A stretch of 64,000 bases of DNA from contig NC_016474.1 of assembly GCF_000226095.1 (NCBI RefSeq), forward strand, positions 744,001 to 808,000, written 5' to 3'. This DNA is from Thermothelomyces thermophilus ATCC 42464 (taxonomy: Eukaryota; Ascomycota; Sordariomycetes; Sordariales; Chaetomiaceae). Below, in pieces: positions 32,811 to 45,504 of the stretch (position 1 is the first letter of the stretch; every line of letters starts with the position of its first letter). The translations under genes were made by a program, and so were the position numbers. Under the pieces are notes generated by a model. That model saw nothing but the letters and a program-made list of their open reading frames with translations. It made no database searches and was not told where the DNA came from.

Positions 32811-34612
32811 CCCCAGCGCTCTACGTGTTGCGTGAGCGTATTCGCAAAGGCTTGCAGCTTTACGCATCCGAGAGCAACCAGGAGTTCCTGAACTCCCAAA
32901 ATTACTCCGAGTTGTTCAGCAACCAGACGCAACTATTTATCGACGACACCAATGTGTACCGGGTCACCATTCACAAGACATTCGAGGGAAATTTGACAAC
33001 AAAGCCGATCAACGGAGCAATCTTCATCTTCAACCCCCGAACAGGTCAACTCTTCCTCAAGATCATCCACACCAGTGTCTGGGCCGGACAGAAGCGTCTC
33101 GGTCAATTGGCAAAATGGAAGACCGCTGAAGAAGTTGCAGCCCTGATCAGGTCACTCCCGGTCGAAGAGCAGCCGAAGCAGCTTATCGTCACCCGAAAGG
33201 GCTTGCTTGATCCGCTCGAGGTTAATCTTCTGGATTTCCCTAACATTTCTATCCGTGCCTCGGAATTGCAACTTCCTTTCCAGGCCGCCATGAAGGTGGA
33301 GAAACTGGGTGACATGATTCTGCGCGCCACCGAGCCCCAAATGGTGCTTTTCAACCTATACGACGAGTGGCTCAAGAGTATCTCGTCATATACGGCGTTC
33401 TCCCGCTTGATTCTCATCCTGAGAGCTCTGCATGTCAACCAGGACAAGACCAAGCTCATTCTTCGGCCAGACAAGACTGTCATTACGCAAGACCACCATA
33501 TCTGGCCGTCTCTCTCAGACGAGGACTGGATCAAAGTGGAAATGCAGCTCCGCGATCTGATTCTTAACGACTACGGCAAGAAGAACAATGTTAATGTGTC
33601 GAGTCTGACCACCAGCGAAGTTCGAGACATCATCCTGGGTATGGAAATTTCGGCTCCTTCGCTGCAGAGGCAGCAAGCTGCCGAAATCGAAAAGCAGCAA
33701 CAGGAGCAGCAGCAGCTCACGGCCGTCACAACAAAGACTCAGAATGTACACGGCGAGGAGATCATTGTCACGACGACGTCGCAGTTTGAGCAGCAGACGT
33801 TCGCCTCTAAGACGGAATGGCGCACGCGAGCCATCGCCACGTCGAACCTGCGCACGAGAGCTAATAACATGTATGTGGCTCCGGTGGACAGCGATGTGGA
33901 TGACATCACGTATGTGATGCCGAAGAACATTCTCAAGAAGTTCATCACCATTGCGGATCTCCGGGTGCAGGTGGCTGGCTATCTCTACGGTTCCTCCCCA
34001 GCCGACAACGATCAGGTCAAAGAGATCAAGTGCATCGTTATGGTGCCGCAGATTGGTGGCCTGAGGAACGTCCAGCTGCCACAGCATCTCCCTCAGCACG
34101 AGCTGCTTAAGGATATGGAACCCCTCGGCCTCATCCATACCATGTCCGGCAACGAGCTCCCTTACATGTCTGCGATGGATGTCACGAACCACGCCAGGCT
34201 GGTTGATGCCCATCCCACATGGAATGAGCAGACCACTTTGACGGTGGCGGTATCGTTCACGCCGGGCAGCGTGTCACTCTCTGCCTGGGCTCTCACTCCT
34301 CAGGGCTACAAATGGGGCGCGGAAAACAAAGACCTCGGAAGCGACCAGCCCCAGGGTTTCTCGACGACCATGGGCGAGAGGCGACAGCTTCTGCTTAGCG
34401 ACAAGTTTAAGGGCTTTTTCTTGGTCCCGGACAACGGCAAGTGGAACTACAGCTTCATGGGCAGCGCCTTTGGCGGGCTGGAGAAGAAGGCCATCCATGT
34501 CAAACTGGATACTCCCTTGCCCTTTTACAGCGACCAACACCGCCCTATCCACTTCTCCAGCTTCAACGAGTTGGAGGACATCTGGGTTGACAGACAGGAT
34601 AACTTTGCCTAG
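27365..34612 (+). CDS. PRP8: Pre-mRNA-splicing factor Prp8
   Basis: Central U5 snRNP protein at the catalytic core of the spliceosome. Two exons (27365-32011 and 32135-34612) join in phase 0 around a 123-nt intron with a TGACTAACG branch site and give 2374 residues. The N-terminus is Pro-rich ([14 protein letters not shown]), as in filamentous fungi. The large N-terminal domain, reverse-transcriptase-like core, linker, endonuclease-like (from about 1560), RNase H-like and C-terminal Jab1/MPN domains follow in order; the tail runs to [13 protein letters not shown] Gln-rich segment (QQQEQQQ) sits in the linker before Jab1/MPN, where fungi vary. No intein-sized insertion is present, in contrast to many fungal PRP8 genes. 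Only one intron interrupts 7.1 kb of coding sequence. AAR2, which binds Prp8 during U5 assembly, lies 23 kb downstream. Confidence 0.98.
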
Positions 34613-35460
34613 ACAAAAGTCGAGGTTGGTTCAACCCGGAGTTCGGACTGTTGCTATGAAAAAAAAAATCCCAAGAAACGAGACCCGGACAAAGCAAACA
34701 TGGAAACGGACGGATAGATTCAAAAAAAAAAAAAATTAAGCGTCAAGCGCGGGATGGACATCAGATTGTTTGATCGGCTCCCCAGGACTTCGGCAAGCGG
34801 TTCGGGTCGCAACGAAGCAGCGCAAACAAGGTTTTTTTTTTTTCTCTTTCTCTTTTTTTTGAAGTTGCGGTTTTGGGCGTTTCTCCTTCCCAAGCAGTTA
34901 AGAGGGGCTGGTGTATCCTGTATCTTGGGCAGCAAGGCATACTGTAACATCTCTCTATGTATGGAGTGTTCAAGGATGATGAGAGTAATGGCTCGAATAT
35001 GAAGCATGGACATGGTTCAGCGCCAAATCCTTACGTTTTGCTAGCGAACTGAGGTATGTACATACAATGAAGCATATCTGTCGCGGCTGTCAAGATGGCC
35101 AAGTAACGCGCCTGTCTTGGCAAAGACAACAAAAATGCACAAGGAGCACGAAGTGTTCTGGAGCGGCCAAGCACAAGGTGGGAACCCGTGTGAACCGAGC
35201 TGGAAGCTGGCCGAGGTGTCAGGGCTGATTCGGCGCTCCCTTGTAGCGGTCGCAAGAGATTGCGTTCAATGCGTTCATGCATTGAACAACATGGCGGTTT
35301 CCCGTTTGAGAGAACGCAAGAAATCGGGCCTGTAGTTCACGGTCTCGTTGGGAAGATCCAAGGGACACATCGGCCGTGGCGTGGGGCTGTCGGGCCGGGG
35401 CCAACTTCCTTGTGAGGTTGGCCTCTTTGTCATAAATAGTACGTACTGTACATACATACA

Positions 35461-35510
35461 GTACCCGGTGGTTAGTGCTGACTAATTAGTCAGCACTAAC
35501 CACCGGGTAC
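35461..35510. repeat. 50-bp perfect palindrome flanked by TA
   Basis: Positions 35461-35485 are the exact reverse complement of 35486-35510, with no central spacer. Inside GTAC ends lies a 44-bp core beginning CCCGGTGG and ending CCACCGGG, with TA on each side. The flanking bases beyond 35461 and 35510 do not pair. A perfect 50-bp match cannot arise by chance in this length of DNA. Possible origins are a tail-to-tail pair of transposon terminal inverted repeats (the TA flanks fit Tc1/mariner target sites), a foldback MITE remnant, or a binding site for a large dimeric factor. Origin not proven. Confidence 0.85.
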
Positions 35511-35522
35511 ATGCCCTACAGT

Positions 35523-37248
35523 AGTGTAGGTCCTGGAAGTTAGCGCGACGCTCGGGAAGCTTCGATTCCGTATGTATGGATTCCATGCAGGATTACGGAT
35601 TTCATACATCTTCTCGGGAGGTACGAAGTAGCCCAGGTAGGTACGGAGTAGTATGCATTGGCATCTTGCCCTCAGACTGTGCATGCCAAGCCCCCGCCCC
35701 CCTTGCAGGAGGTAGTGTAGTTCCGATCAAGATCTGAAGCTCCAACTTAAGCTCCCACCTCAGCCTTCTTCTTTTGTATTGTAGAAGCAACAGTACGGAT
35801 ACGGAGTTCTTTGCTCTCTTTACAACCTTGGTTATGTTACACTTTTCCTCGTTTGAGATGCTGCCCGGCGCTCGGCCTTCCCACAAACCCGGCGAATCAA
35901 GGAAAGCTGCCACACAAGGGGTTGGCAATGGGTAAGGGTTTTGGCAGATCATCGTGCGGCGCTAGCCATCGGCACCCAGCCACAGCCACGGCGTTCCCCC
36001 TCCCCCCCTCCCCCCTTCGTTGGAGCTTTGACCGGCCGTTCACAGGATCAGATGCCCTCGCCAGACTGTGGGCCCTTGGTGTTCGTCGTTCGCTTCGGAG
36101 CTTAGTGTACACTACAAGTAACGTTGGTGTATCATACCACCTCGGCGCAGCGGCTAGTCCGATCGGAGCGAAACTCCACCGCCGGCCGAATCAAGGGCTG
36201 ATCAGGAGCTGGGCCGAGCTCCGGAGAGTAACAACCGACAAGCCATGAGGAATGAATGGTTCGGAAGGTTTTTGCTTGGTCGCTCTGACTTCCGACGACC
36301 AATCCATTCCCCCTGTGTTCAGGTATTCCGCATTCGAGCCTGTTGGTTCGGTGTGACCGAACTCGCACACCAGATTGACTTGGCCGATGGGAACCAAGCC
36401 ATGGCCGTTCGTCTCCAATCCCGGCTCGGGCCGCTAAGCAGGAAACTGGCGGGACCGTCTCCAGTAGTGTACTCGACAAAGGAGGACATCTCCCAAGGCA
36501 TCTCTTTAGCAACCCCTGCGCTTCCATGCTTCCATGAAATGCAGGGGCTGTCAGAGTGGTGGAAACTAGCGGGACTTGGGGTGGGTCCTGGGCGGATGAT
36601 CAGAGACATGTCTCGGAAGGGACCTTTTGGCACAGACGACTTCGATCAGCCTCTGCTTTCCTGATTCACTCATCCAATCAGTTTGCGCGCTGCACCCTTG
36701 GTACGGATTGCTCTAACTATGCTCTGAACGACATTAGAGTCCGTTTTCTCTAAGCCGCTTGCTCTAACATCGCGTCCAAGGCGTGCCAACTTGTAGCTTG
36801 GGCGATCCAGTCCGACTTTGGCTCTCGAACCTCTTGATTTGCCCGTCCGCATGGCCATATCAAATGTGTCTGCGCACTTGTGGGTCTGCAGCCTGAACAC
36901 CCGCTGTTCTCCAGCCCTGACCGACAGTCGCGGATCTCGTGTCGACAGCCCTGGACCTAGTTAGACGTTCATCTGCGGCTTCTAGAAGGCCGAGATGACA
37001 TCAATTTCACCATTTGCAGAAGCATAAAACCGATTTTAATTGCAAGGTCTGAATGAAACGCTTTCGCTTCATGCGCCCCCTCGGCCACTACTCTCCGTAG
37101 CCTCACACACACAGCGACGCAGAGGCTCCCTCTTCTGCCGATCCTGGTCGCCAAGCATCGCCTACTCCGGGGTCAGTGCTACCCCCTCGCCAGCCTGCTT
37201 TTGCTAACAATCGACCCCAATGCCTATCTACACTAGTGTAGGTCCTGG
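35523..37248. repeat. Dispersed word AGTGTAGGTCCTGG, two copies
   Basis: The 14-base word occurs at 35523-35536, just after the 50-bp palindrome, and at 37235-37248, where it is preceded by the palindrome CTACACTAGTGTAG (37228-37241) and followed by a T run. A shorter form (CTAGGTCCTG) is near 37766. Coordinates span both copies. They may be degraded ends of one repeat family. Confidence 0.4.
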
Positions 37249-37265
37249 TTTTTTTTTTTTTTTTT
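37249..37265. repeat. Poly-T run
   Basis: A T run of about 17 bases directly after the AGTGTAGGTCCTGG word. On the other strand it is a poly-A run next to a repeated word, which could mark a retroposed end; this is only a possibility. Confidence 0.5.
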
Positions 37266-39582
37266 CAATTTTTTTATTTTGTGAGGTACGTATCGTATCT
37301 GGGTTTTCAGCACGCCGCCAGCTCACTGGACCAGGTGACCATGGGCCACCCCCTTCCTCCCGCCCCAGCAGCATTGAGATGCAATCTTGGGGATCCCGAA
37401 ACCAAGCCTGTTCGAGCCACAATGCAACTACACCTCAGTCCAAGTCGCGCGCCTATTCGCGAACTGTTACGTATAGGGAAGTATTCCGCCCGACTGACAC
37501 TGATGTTACCCATGCTAGTACCAGCTACTGCACTACTGGCATAGTCAGCTTGCCTCGAAATCGGACGTCCCGAGTCCAGGGTATGAATGTACGTACGGAT
37601 ATACGGTCGTACCTGGACGTCGACAGTCCACAGCTCCACGCCGAGAGCGGTACCTGCCCATGGAGGTTCAGTCCATCACTACTAGTATCGCCTCGTCTGG
37701 ACATACTGCAGGGTAGCCACCAAATGGCGATTGTCCTATTCTTGGACAAGGTGCTCCTAGTAGCCTAGGTCCTGCATGCAGCGGTCCATGCCGCCAACTC
37801 CATCACATACAAAGTACAGTACGTACTGCACACAGGCATTCTTCAGCGTGTCTCGACTTCCGCTCTCCCTGTCACGAGCAGCTGTTGGTTTCTTGGAAGC
37901 CTAGATCTACTCGGGGTTCCAACGCGGCTCGAGAGCCACGCGAGAGCCACGCCTGAGACGGCACGCGCGCGTGTGTGCGTGGGCATGTGTCGTGTGTAAA
38001 CATCACTCAATATGGGTTGACCAGGTACCTCGCCTGTTAAGCTCGCCCATTTCCCGTTCGGCAATCTGACAGCTTAACCAGCGAGCCTTCACTTGCCGCC
38101 GCCCTAGGGGGGAAGGGGGGCCAGGGTATCGATCTCTTTTCGTCGCTGCTATAGGCCACCCCGGCTCTATTATATCTTCTTTGGGACACAACAGCGAAAA
38201 GGTCGACCACTGACCCTGTCCGCCGCCCACAAGTAACAGGCTCCCGAGCAATCGTTCGGGCACATCCCAAGTGGCTTGTGTCCATCCCTTCCCACCATCC
38301 CACCACTCCGCGTCGAGAGTGGGTAGCGGTGCTGGGTCTTTTGTACCTACCGTTTCTCGTGCGCGTATTCTTTAGCGGTCGAGATCAGGTCTAGCCACTG
38401 TGAGGCCGGATTATCTTACCTATACCCACTCCAGAGCTTCCCACGGAATCTCTTTCGGCTTGCCATGAGGAGGATTACTAGCTAGATCAATAACGGCAGG
38501 CCATCGTTACCAAGCTTAGCTGCGAGGCAAGTGCCGCGGCTGCATTCTTCCATGAGCCGGGTATTGGGAGCAACCCTCAATATCCGGCTGTCGCAGTGCC
38601 CTTTCCCTAGCCGCATGGTAAAGGCTCGTTTCACATTTTGTTCTCTATTTTGTCTGGGTGTTTCGCGTCCTTCCGTGTGTTTTCCAGGCTATGTTTTTCT
38701 TCTCTTCATCGTTCCCACAGCCCTGACGGTCTCCTCTTTCGGCTAATCTGCCCGGGGGGGGGTTCCAGATTTGATGGACTGCCTCCGCCATCGACACCCC
38801 GGCTACCGTGGCTCTCATGGGCCCCTTCCCTGTTGCATCATTGCTAGGGCTGGCCCCTGCTTCTATATCCGGCATCCGGTCCATGGCATAAGATCCTCAT
38901 ATTATGCTACCGTCATCGTTGGTCAAGTTGACTTGAGTCCCGCCAATGCTCAGAAACCATCCTTTTGGTCTGGCGCTTGGCAATCTCTGATGTGCTTAAA
39001 CTTGGATGTGGAGTGATGCAACGGGTATTAAACCTACTCCCACCCCCCAGAGCGCTGGGAACCCGACTTCCTTTGTCCTGCTCCGCGATTACTGAATGTC
39101 AGACGATATAATACTACATATACTCGTTGTCGTTTGCTCAAAAATTTTCTTCCCTCTTGTCGGGGAACGAGGAAGGGCGTAAAGTACGAAGACGCCCAAC
39201 CAAAGGAATCCCGTCCACCCGGGCCCAGCAGTCGCGTTAGGGAGACGAAAGCTGCCCGCGCATGTCATAAAAAGCAACGAGCTGCTGAGGGGTCCCGCCC
39301 GAGTAACTGGCACTAACTTTACCTATCTCTCCAACCGCCTCAGGCCAAGCCCTTCCGCTCGAGACCGTCCCGGCACTCCCACCGACCGCTCCCCGTGACC
39401 GCGAACATCCAGCCAAGACCCGATCCACCCTTCAACACACATGCTCTCCGCCTTTCTCCGAGCACCGTTCGCTCTTCATCAACACAAGCTACTGGTGGCG
39501 CTCCAACCGACCAAGCAGACGAGAGGACGGGCTGCCGAACCTCCCAGCTTCGGGTGAATCGTCGCTGCCTCCGCCCACGTAG

Positions 39583-40786
39583 CCCCGCGGGGTTCAGCCT
39601 TCACGAACTATTTCGATTCAGAGTCCGGCGACCAGCCAGAGCAGCTCGCTCTGGCGGAATCCATGTGTTGGAGACACGCTGGCGGGCAACTACCGTGTGG
39701 GACCCGACTACAATGTCGACTACGCGACACAAGAGCCGCATTCGGGGGAAGAGGCCCAGGCTGCGCACCCATATGATGCGCACCACCACCACCACCACCA
39801 CCATCGGGGCTCTCTCCAGCATTCCGCGCCGCCCCCGCTCCACGATGCCCCTTCCCACCCCTCTCACCACGGAATGCCGCCGCAGCATTACACCCCCACC
39901 CATCACCCGCATCCGATCCTTACTGACCCAGCCCACCTGGCCGGGCACCCCTCGGCCCGACACTTGGGGCATCCGGGACCGTCCCATTTTGGCGCCGGCC
40001 CCTCTCCCCATGCTGTCGTGACGCCCCTCTATCAGCCTCTGACCCCGACGCACGGGCACACGGGAGGGGTGAAGCGGTCACGGCCCGACGATCTCGACCT
40101 CTCTGTACCCGGCATGCCCGTCCTCGAGCACAGCAATCTCGAGCCGATGCAACAGACACCGCTGGGTGCCGCTTACGCACAAGCACCCGCACCGCCAACA
40201 CATCACCACCATCGGCTGCCGGATACGGGGCCGCCAAGCAAGCTCATGCGACGGGAGGGGGACAGTAGCGGTGGAGGAGGAGGAGGAGGAGGAGCTGGTG
40301 GTGGTGGTGGACCAGGTGGAGGAGGAGGAGGAGGAGGAGGAGCCCCAAGCATGGTTGGGCAAGCCGGGATGCCACCACCAGCTCCGCGGCCGAAAGGGCC
40401 GAAGCTGAAGTTTACGCCCGAGGACGATCAGCTCCTTATCGATCTCAAGGAGAACAAAAACCTGACGTGGAAACAAATTGCCGACTTCTTCCCTGGACGT
40501 TCGAGCGGGACACTCCAGGTGCGCTATTGTACGAAGCTCAAGGCCAAAACGACCCAGTGGACAGAGGAAACGGTGAGTGGTTTCTCTCAGGCCGGGACTC
40601 GAGAGTAGATAGAACGCGGCATCAGTGACTGACTGTGAATTATAACTACAGGACCAAAAACTCAGAACGGCGCTTCAGGACTACGAGAACGAAAAGTGGC
40701 GCATCATCGCAAACAAGGTCGGCACCGGTTTCACCCCGGCAGCTTGTCGCGAGAGGGCGGCGCAGCTGTCCGGCGAGAGCTTATAG
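39583..40786 (+). CDS. SANT/Myb-like DNA-binding protein, 5' end unresolved
   Basis: A probable nuclear DNA-binding protein. The open frame begins after a stop at 39580 and runs to 40572, then joins in phase 0 at GTGAGT/ACAG to 40652-40786. The first in-frame ATG is 39874, but codons from about 39583 (SRTISIQSPATSQSSSLW, then GNYRVGPDYNVDYATQ) look coding, so an upstream spliced exon is likely; an acceptor TTCAG at 39593-39597 is a candidate. Features are poly-His (39781-39804), His/Pro-rich and poly-Gly (40269-40342) stretches, then a SANT/Myb repeat (KFTPEDDQLLIDLKENKNLT to RYCTKLK). The intron splits it from a second SANT-like repeat (LQDYENEKWRIIANKVG). The two-repeat C-terminal layout is common in fungal Myb-like regulators. 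The target is unknown. Confidence 0.75.
39781..40342 (+). repeat. Poly-His and poly-Gly trinucleotide tracts
   Basis: (CAC)7CAT at 39781-39804 codes eight His. GGA/GGT runs at 40269-40342 code about 24 Gly broken by Ala and Pro. Both are in frame in the SANT gene and likely to vary in length between strains. Confidence 0.75.
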
Positions 40787-43700
40787 CAATCGTTGTCCCC
40801 CCTCGGGACTTCAGATCCTGAGGCAGGGGACGCCAATCTCTATCCGTCACAGCCCCAGTGACGAGATGGCACACGCCAAAACCAGAACCACCTACCTGAA
40901 GAGCTCCGGCAGAACCCTCGGTCCGAACAGGCCAACGAGGTTCACACCTGCTCTTGGTTGTATTTTCAATCCTCCTCTCAGATGCGGCCCCACCGTCAAC
41001 GATACGCTAGACTGGAAGGTCCGCCTGCAACACAAAAGAACATTCAGAACCCAACATAATCAAGCCCGCTGGGCTATCAAGAAAACACACCGTTTCTTTT
41101 GGCACAGAAAGATTTCTTGTTTTGGCATTTCTAAACCTTGGGTCTGGAGAGGCACATTGTGGCAGGTGACCACCCTGTCGTGCTCTTGGAGCAGACTGAC
41201 TGCTTGCTCTCCTGGCCCCGGTCTTACCTTGTTATACTCTTCTAATGTTTCCTTCTCCTGGCACTACACCTTCTCTGCTCCCTCATACGTAATCTTCCAT
41301 CCCTACAACAGCGTCGTGTTAGTCGCTCCTGTTCAGGAGGCGGCCTTAATATCAGAGATACCCCTGATACATTTAAAAGGATATCTTTCATTTCCATATT
41401 CCCTAGGTTTTCTTCTTTTATCCCTATTGTCCTCTCTCTCTCTCTATTTATATAATAGCATCAGTTCTCATGGCATAGATGGGGCTGGGAACCTTGGCAG
41501 GAGAAACGATACATACGATGACCGGTCGGGCGAAGGGGGGGTGTACGGCCGAGTGATGATGACGACCTAGATTGTTCATTTGCTTTCGTTGGGAAGCGCT
41601 TCCGGGTGAGAAAGGGTAAGAACGGACATCATGAGCTGGGTAATGGAGGAAATGGGTTTCAGTCTACTCGTCCTAGTGGTGTACACAATCTGAAGTAATC
41701 CAGCTTGGATCGCACCCCTGCTTGGCGCGAGGACGATTAGTTCGTCATGCTCTTTCTCCCTTGACCCGGCAACCCAAAGGCATCGGCTGCTGCAATCTCA
41801 AATACCTCGATGAACCCAGTTGAATGTTTCTCTATCTGGGCGGACCCTGAGTTGGACCAAAATCCTTTGCTTTGCTACCAAGTGAGTGCTGGAGTTGTGA
41901 GGGGTGCGATTACATGCTCCGTAGAAAGGTGACAAGGGCTTCGCCTCGCCCCATGTCAAGTTCCGATGTCGATCCTCCAGTCACCCTCAGCACGGTAACG
42001 GGTTTTTTTTCTTCGCCGAGACGGAGGTACACTACCCAGTCACGGAGAGCGTTTAGTTAACTTGGTTGCCACAATCCTGAGTTTCAAGGATTCACCTTCT
42101 CGCATTGCTGCCACCCACACGTTGGGATGCATGCTCATATCATCTGCAATCGCGACATCACTTTCCTTGCTTGAGGACCGGATAAACAAGCGCATGGGAG
42201 CTCCCTTGGCGGCCGGAACTCGGTGATTTGCAGACAATTGAACGTGGAACCCATTTGAGACCATTGAATCAGAGCGCGCCGTTGGGCCGTTGCAGGCGCA
42301 TCATTAGCGTTGCCAAGCCGGACCCCACAGAGTCCGTATCCTTGGGGTGTGGGCACAGTGCGCGATCGATGAAGCAAGTCCCTGCCCCACTGCGAGTGTC
42401 CACCATGGATATACCTGCAGGTACTCTAACAAACTGGTTCAGGTGGTGATAAACAAAACACGGGAGCTTTAGGAGTTCACTATCTACAGAGCGTAAATAA
42501 GCGCACCGCTTGTCCTGGCAAGTCGTACACACATTGCGAAACGTATAACCGGGAGAAAGGGCTGTGTTGGACTCTGTTGTACTTGCAGTGCCATACAAGT
42601 AGGTATGGAATTCGTACATATATTCATCACCTTACGTACCTAGCGAGAAACTCGAGTTGGAGTTCCATCAACGGAAGTTATGGGGCACTTTCCAACATCA
42701 AAATACATTACCCAAAACAGACAAGTGCCAGCTCCAGGTGCTTCTCCACGGAAAGCACTACGTACTTTCCAGGTTCTTTGTATATGGTATGAAATCTTGC
42801 TAGTAGTGAAATCAGGCTGCCTTAATTTTCATGTCATACCGCAAGTATCACTGGCAGGGTACACTAAGGTAGCTGATGACCTTCCTTCTACTCTTGTAAT
42901 CACCAAACTGCGGCCCGACTTGCTCAGCCGCACCGTGCACCTGCCACCTACGCTATCCAACCCGTTCACATTCAAGCGAACCAATTCCTCATTAGTCTGG
43001 AAGTTCCTACCTCAGCAGGAACGAACTCGAGCACCGCCGAAAATCCAATGCAATAGTAGAGGCGCGAGAGCCCCATCTTCCCCTCTTCGCACTGCTTGCA
43101 CGACCCCCGGCTAATGGACAAGAGTGGATTGTTCCTTTCAGGTCCCATCCCACCAAGATGATCGATCTCGGCAACTTCCAGGGCCTGGAGAGGCTCAAGG
43201 CAGCATCAAGTCACATCCACGTTGTGTTCGGCAAACCGCCCCTGTCACGGCTGTCGAAACGATCTCTCTTCGGTAAGCCCGCCTTCTCTGCGGGGTCCTG
43301 GCTTCTTCGATCCGGTCTCCGACCACCACGCCCCGTGCCTCTTGTCAGATTGGTGCGCTGACAACCGAGCTCCCCATTCCCACGGCAGCCCAGAGCACCT
43401 CAGGCATAGGCATCGCCTGCTTCCGTTTGGAATTTGAAATCGCCAGAGTATCTCATCCCATCCTCTTGCGGAGCTGCAGCGTCTAGCACCCGCAGAAGAC
43501 TGCATTGTATGTACCCCGCTACACACATCAGGTACCGTATGTACTTCGTGAAGAACTGCGTTTCAGGTACTCATGCAAACAAGTCGCGGGCTGGTAGCCA
43601 ACGTTCATACCAAAAAACAGGCACGCATCCAATCGGAGATTAGCACGGCAATATATTGCCTCATGCTCACAAGCAATTGGTAATCCGATCCGCCCCTTCC

Positions 43701-45489
43701 CGCTGCTAGTGCCGATTCGCCGTTCACAGTGATTTTGAAGGCTTTAGGTTACACACTAACTACTCGACTTGGCTGCTAGCACGGTAGGAAGCTGGCCACA
43801 TAAAGCGGGTGTCCTAGGCTCGTTAAGGATCAATAAACTCTCTAAACTTGCCCAAAGTCGAAGTGACGACCGAAACCCGCAGTTTCAATGACATAACTCA
43901 GTGGCCATAGCAAGTTTTCTTGTCCTCCTGGGTACACTTGACTAAACCAAGAGTAGGGCAATTCGCAGCGAGGAGGCATCCCGTCATGCGTCAATGCGAA
44001 GCACGGGGCAAGGCGGACGCATCACCGAGAAACTCGAGCCACCCGCCCAACAAATCCAGTTCCCCTCCCAGACGATGACATGGGGGGGAAACGAGATGAC
44101 AGCTTCGACGGCACTCCTGGCAGTTGTAACCAATTCGGTGGTCACTGGCCGTGATACGCAAAGACCGTAGGGTAGCATCCTTGTCCGGTGTGATCCGACG
44201 GATCACGCGCTTCTTCTTTTGCGTGAGCGTGTGGGATTCTAGGCCGCGGATCTCCCAACTCAGAATCGCCAGGCCGAGAGAAGGAAACAGCCAGTCCGCA
44301 GCGGGACCGTGGAAACGGCCATACTGCGTAAGCTGCCGAACAGTTGGTGGTGGCGGTCTGCAAGAGTGGGACGGCGTATTCCTGAGCGGTCCGGCCCTAT
44401 AGCAGCCGTTGCTATAAGATGCGAACATGGGGACCCGCTAAGCCCCCAACAAGCCAGCCACTCCAGATACGGTGCGCGTTACTTGCGACAAGCATCATGT
44501 CCCTGCGAGACAGCGCGCCGTGGAGAGGGAAATCGTCGAACAGCCTGGTCCCAGCGAACGGCAAAACCTGGCTGGGAACCTCTCCTGGAGCCGCGGCGGT
44601 GTCGCCATAGTCGTTATGCTTCAGATCTATTGGATTGGCGCCTTCCTAGATTTCTCCTCGCAGGCGTCTGTGTCCCGAACCAAGAAAGCAGGAGTGTCAG
44701 ATCGAGAGCCCCCGGGTGGGGGTGGGGGGAGAGGGAGAGGGACGAGAGGAAGGGACAGGATGCAAGGAACACGGTCCGACGGTGTCAGAGAGAGAGGGAT
44801 GCGGCCTCGCATGTCCGGCCCCCATTGGGCAGCCATCGTCAATCCGCATTTTGCTTTAAACACCTCTGCCCAAGGGGAGGCGTTCCGCGGGCGGGGTATG
44901 GTGGGATGTGATGAGTGGGAGTAGTGACGGCGCACTCCACTGTCAGCTGTCAGTCCCAAGGCCGGGGTATGGAGAGTTAGACTCGGCCTACCCCTGAAAG
45001 AGGTGGCTGGTGCTGTGCCGTTTTCTGTGCTCGGCCTGGCCAAGACCGTTCTTCTGATCAGACGTCTGCGTACCATTGATTGCGCAGCGTTGCAACTGTC
45101 CGTCGTACTCCCACCCTCCCCCCAAAAACATCCGATCTGTATCCCAGGCGGTAGGTAACTGGCTAAGCACAAAAGTTAACGGTCTCGTTGGACACCAGCC
45201 CGGCCCGTCCTGCAAATCACTCGGCGATTTCGACAGAAAATCTGGGTCTCGCAGCATCCGTCCTTTGGAGAAGACTCCAAGCTCAGTCTTCAACTATTGA
45301 GCAGCACGGATGACTGGGTTCTGTCCGTCATTGCAACGGTTAAAGGTCCTTTTCTCGCGGCGCTGTGTCCCGTCCATACGTCCTATAGCAACAAGCAAGC
45401 GATGGGATAGTGGAAAGACATCATGGACGACTTTCTGTAATCGGAGCCTTGCTCCCGCAAAAAGGAACTTGCCAGAGAGCTCCCGCCCG

Positions 45490-45504
45490 CCCCCCCCCCC
45501 CCCC
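45490..45504. repeat. Poly-C run
   Basis: Fifteen consecutive C in a CCCGCCC context. A homopolymer of this kind is prone to length error and could in principle form an i-motif or, on the other strand, a G-quadruplex. Confidence 0.7.

Larger units (their letters stand above)
34613..39582. other. Gene-poor region of about 5 kb
   Basis: No reading frame here is supported as a gene. The longest (36245-36664, 139 codons plus; 36132-36527, 131 codons minus) overlap each other and match no family I know. It carries long A and T runs (near 34721-34735 and 37249-37265), a 50-bp perfect palindrome at 35461, the repeated word AGTGTAGGTCCTGG, and several TACGGAGTA/GTACATAC words. The 5' part of the SANT gene's leader may lie in the last few hundred bases. 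Confidence 0.55.

Noticed and set aside
34721-34735. Poly-A run as evidence of a retroposed gene
   Set aside because: No coding remnant or target-site duplication could be found beside it.
36132-36664. Overlapping 131- and 139-codon frames
   Set aside because: On opposite strands over the same DNA with no motif; best read as chance.
40635-41570. 311-codon plus-strand frame
   Set aside because: Lacks an ATG at its start, overlaps the SANT gene's last exon in another frame and dissolves into low-complexity Leu/Ser/Tyr sequence.
44309-44911. 200-codon plus-strand frame
   Set aside because: Overlaps other open frames in GC-rich DNA, Arg/Gly/Ser-rich without motif and without splice signals.
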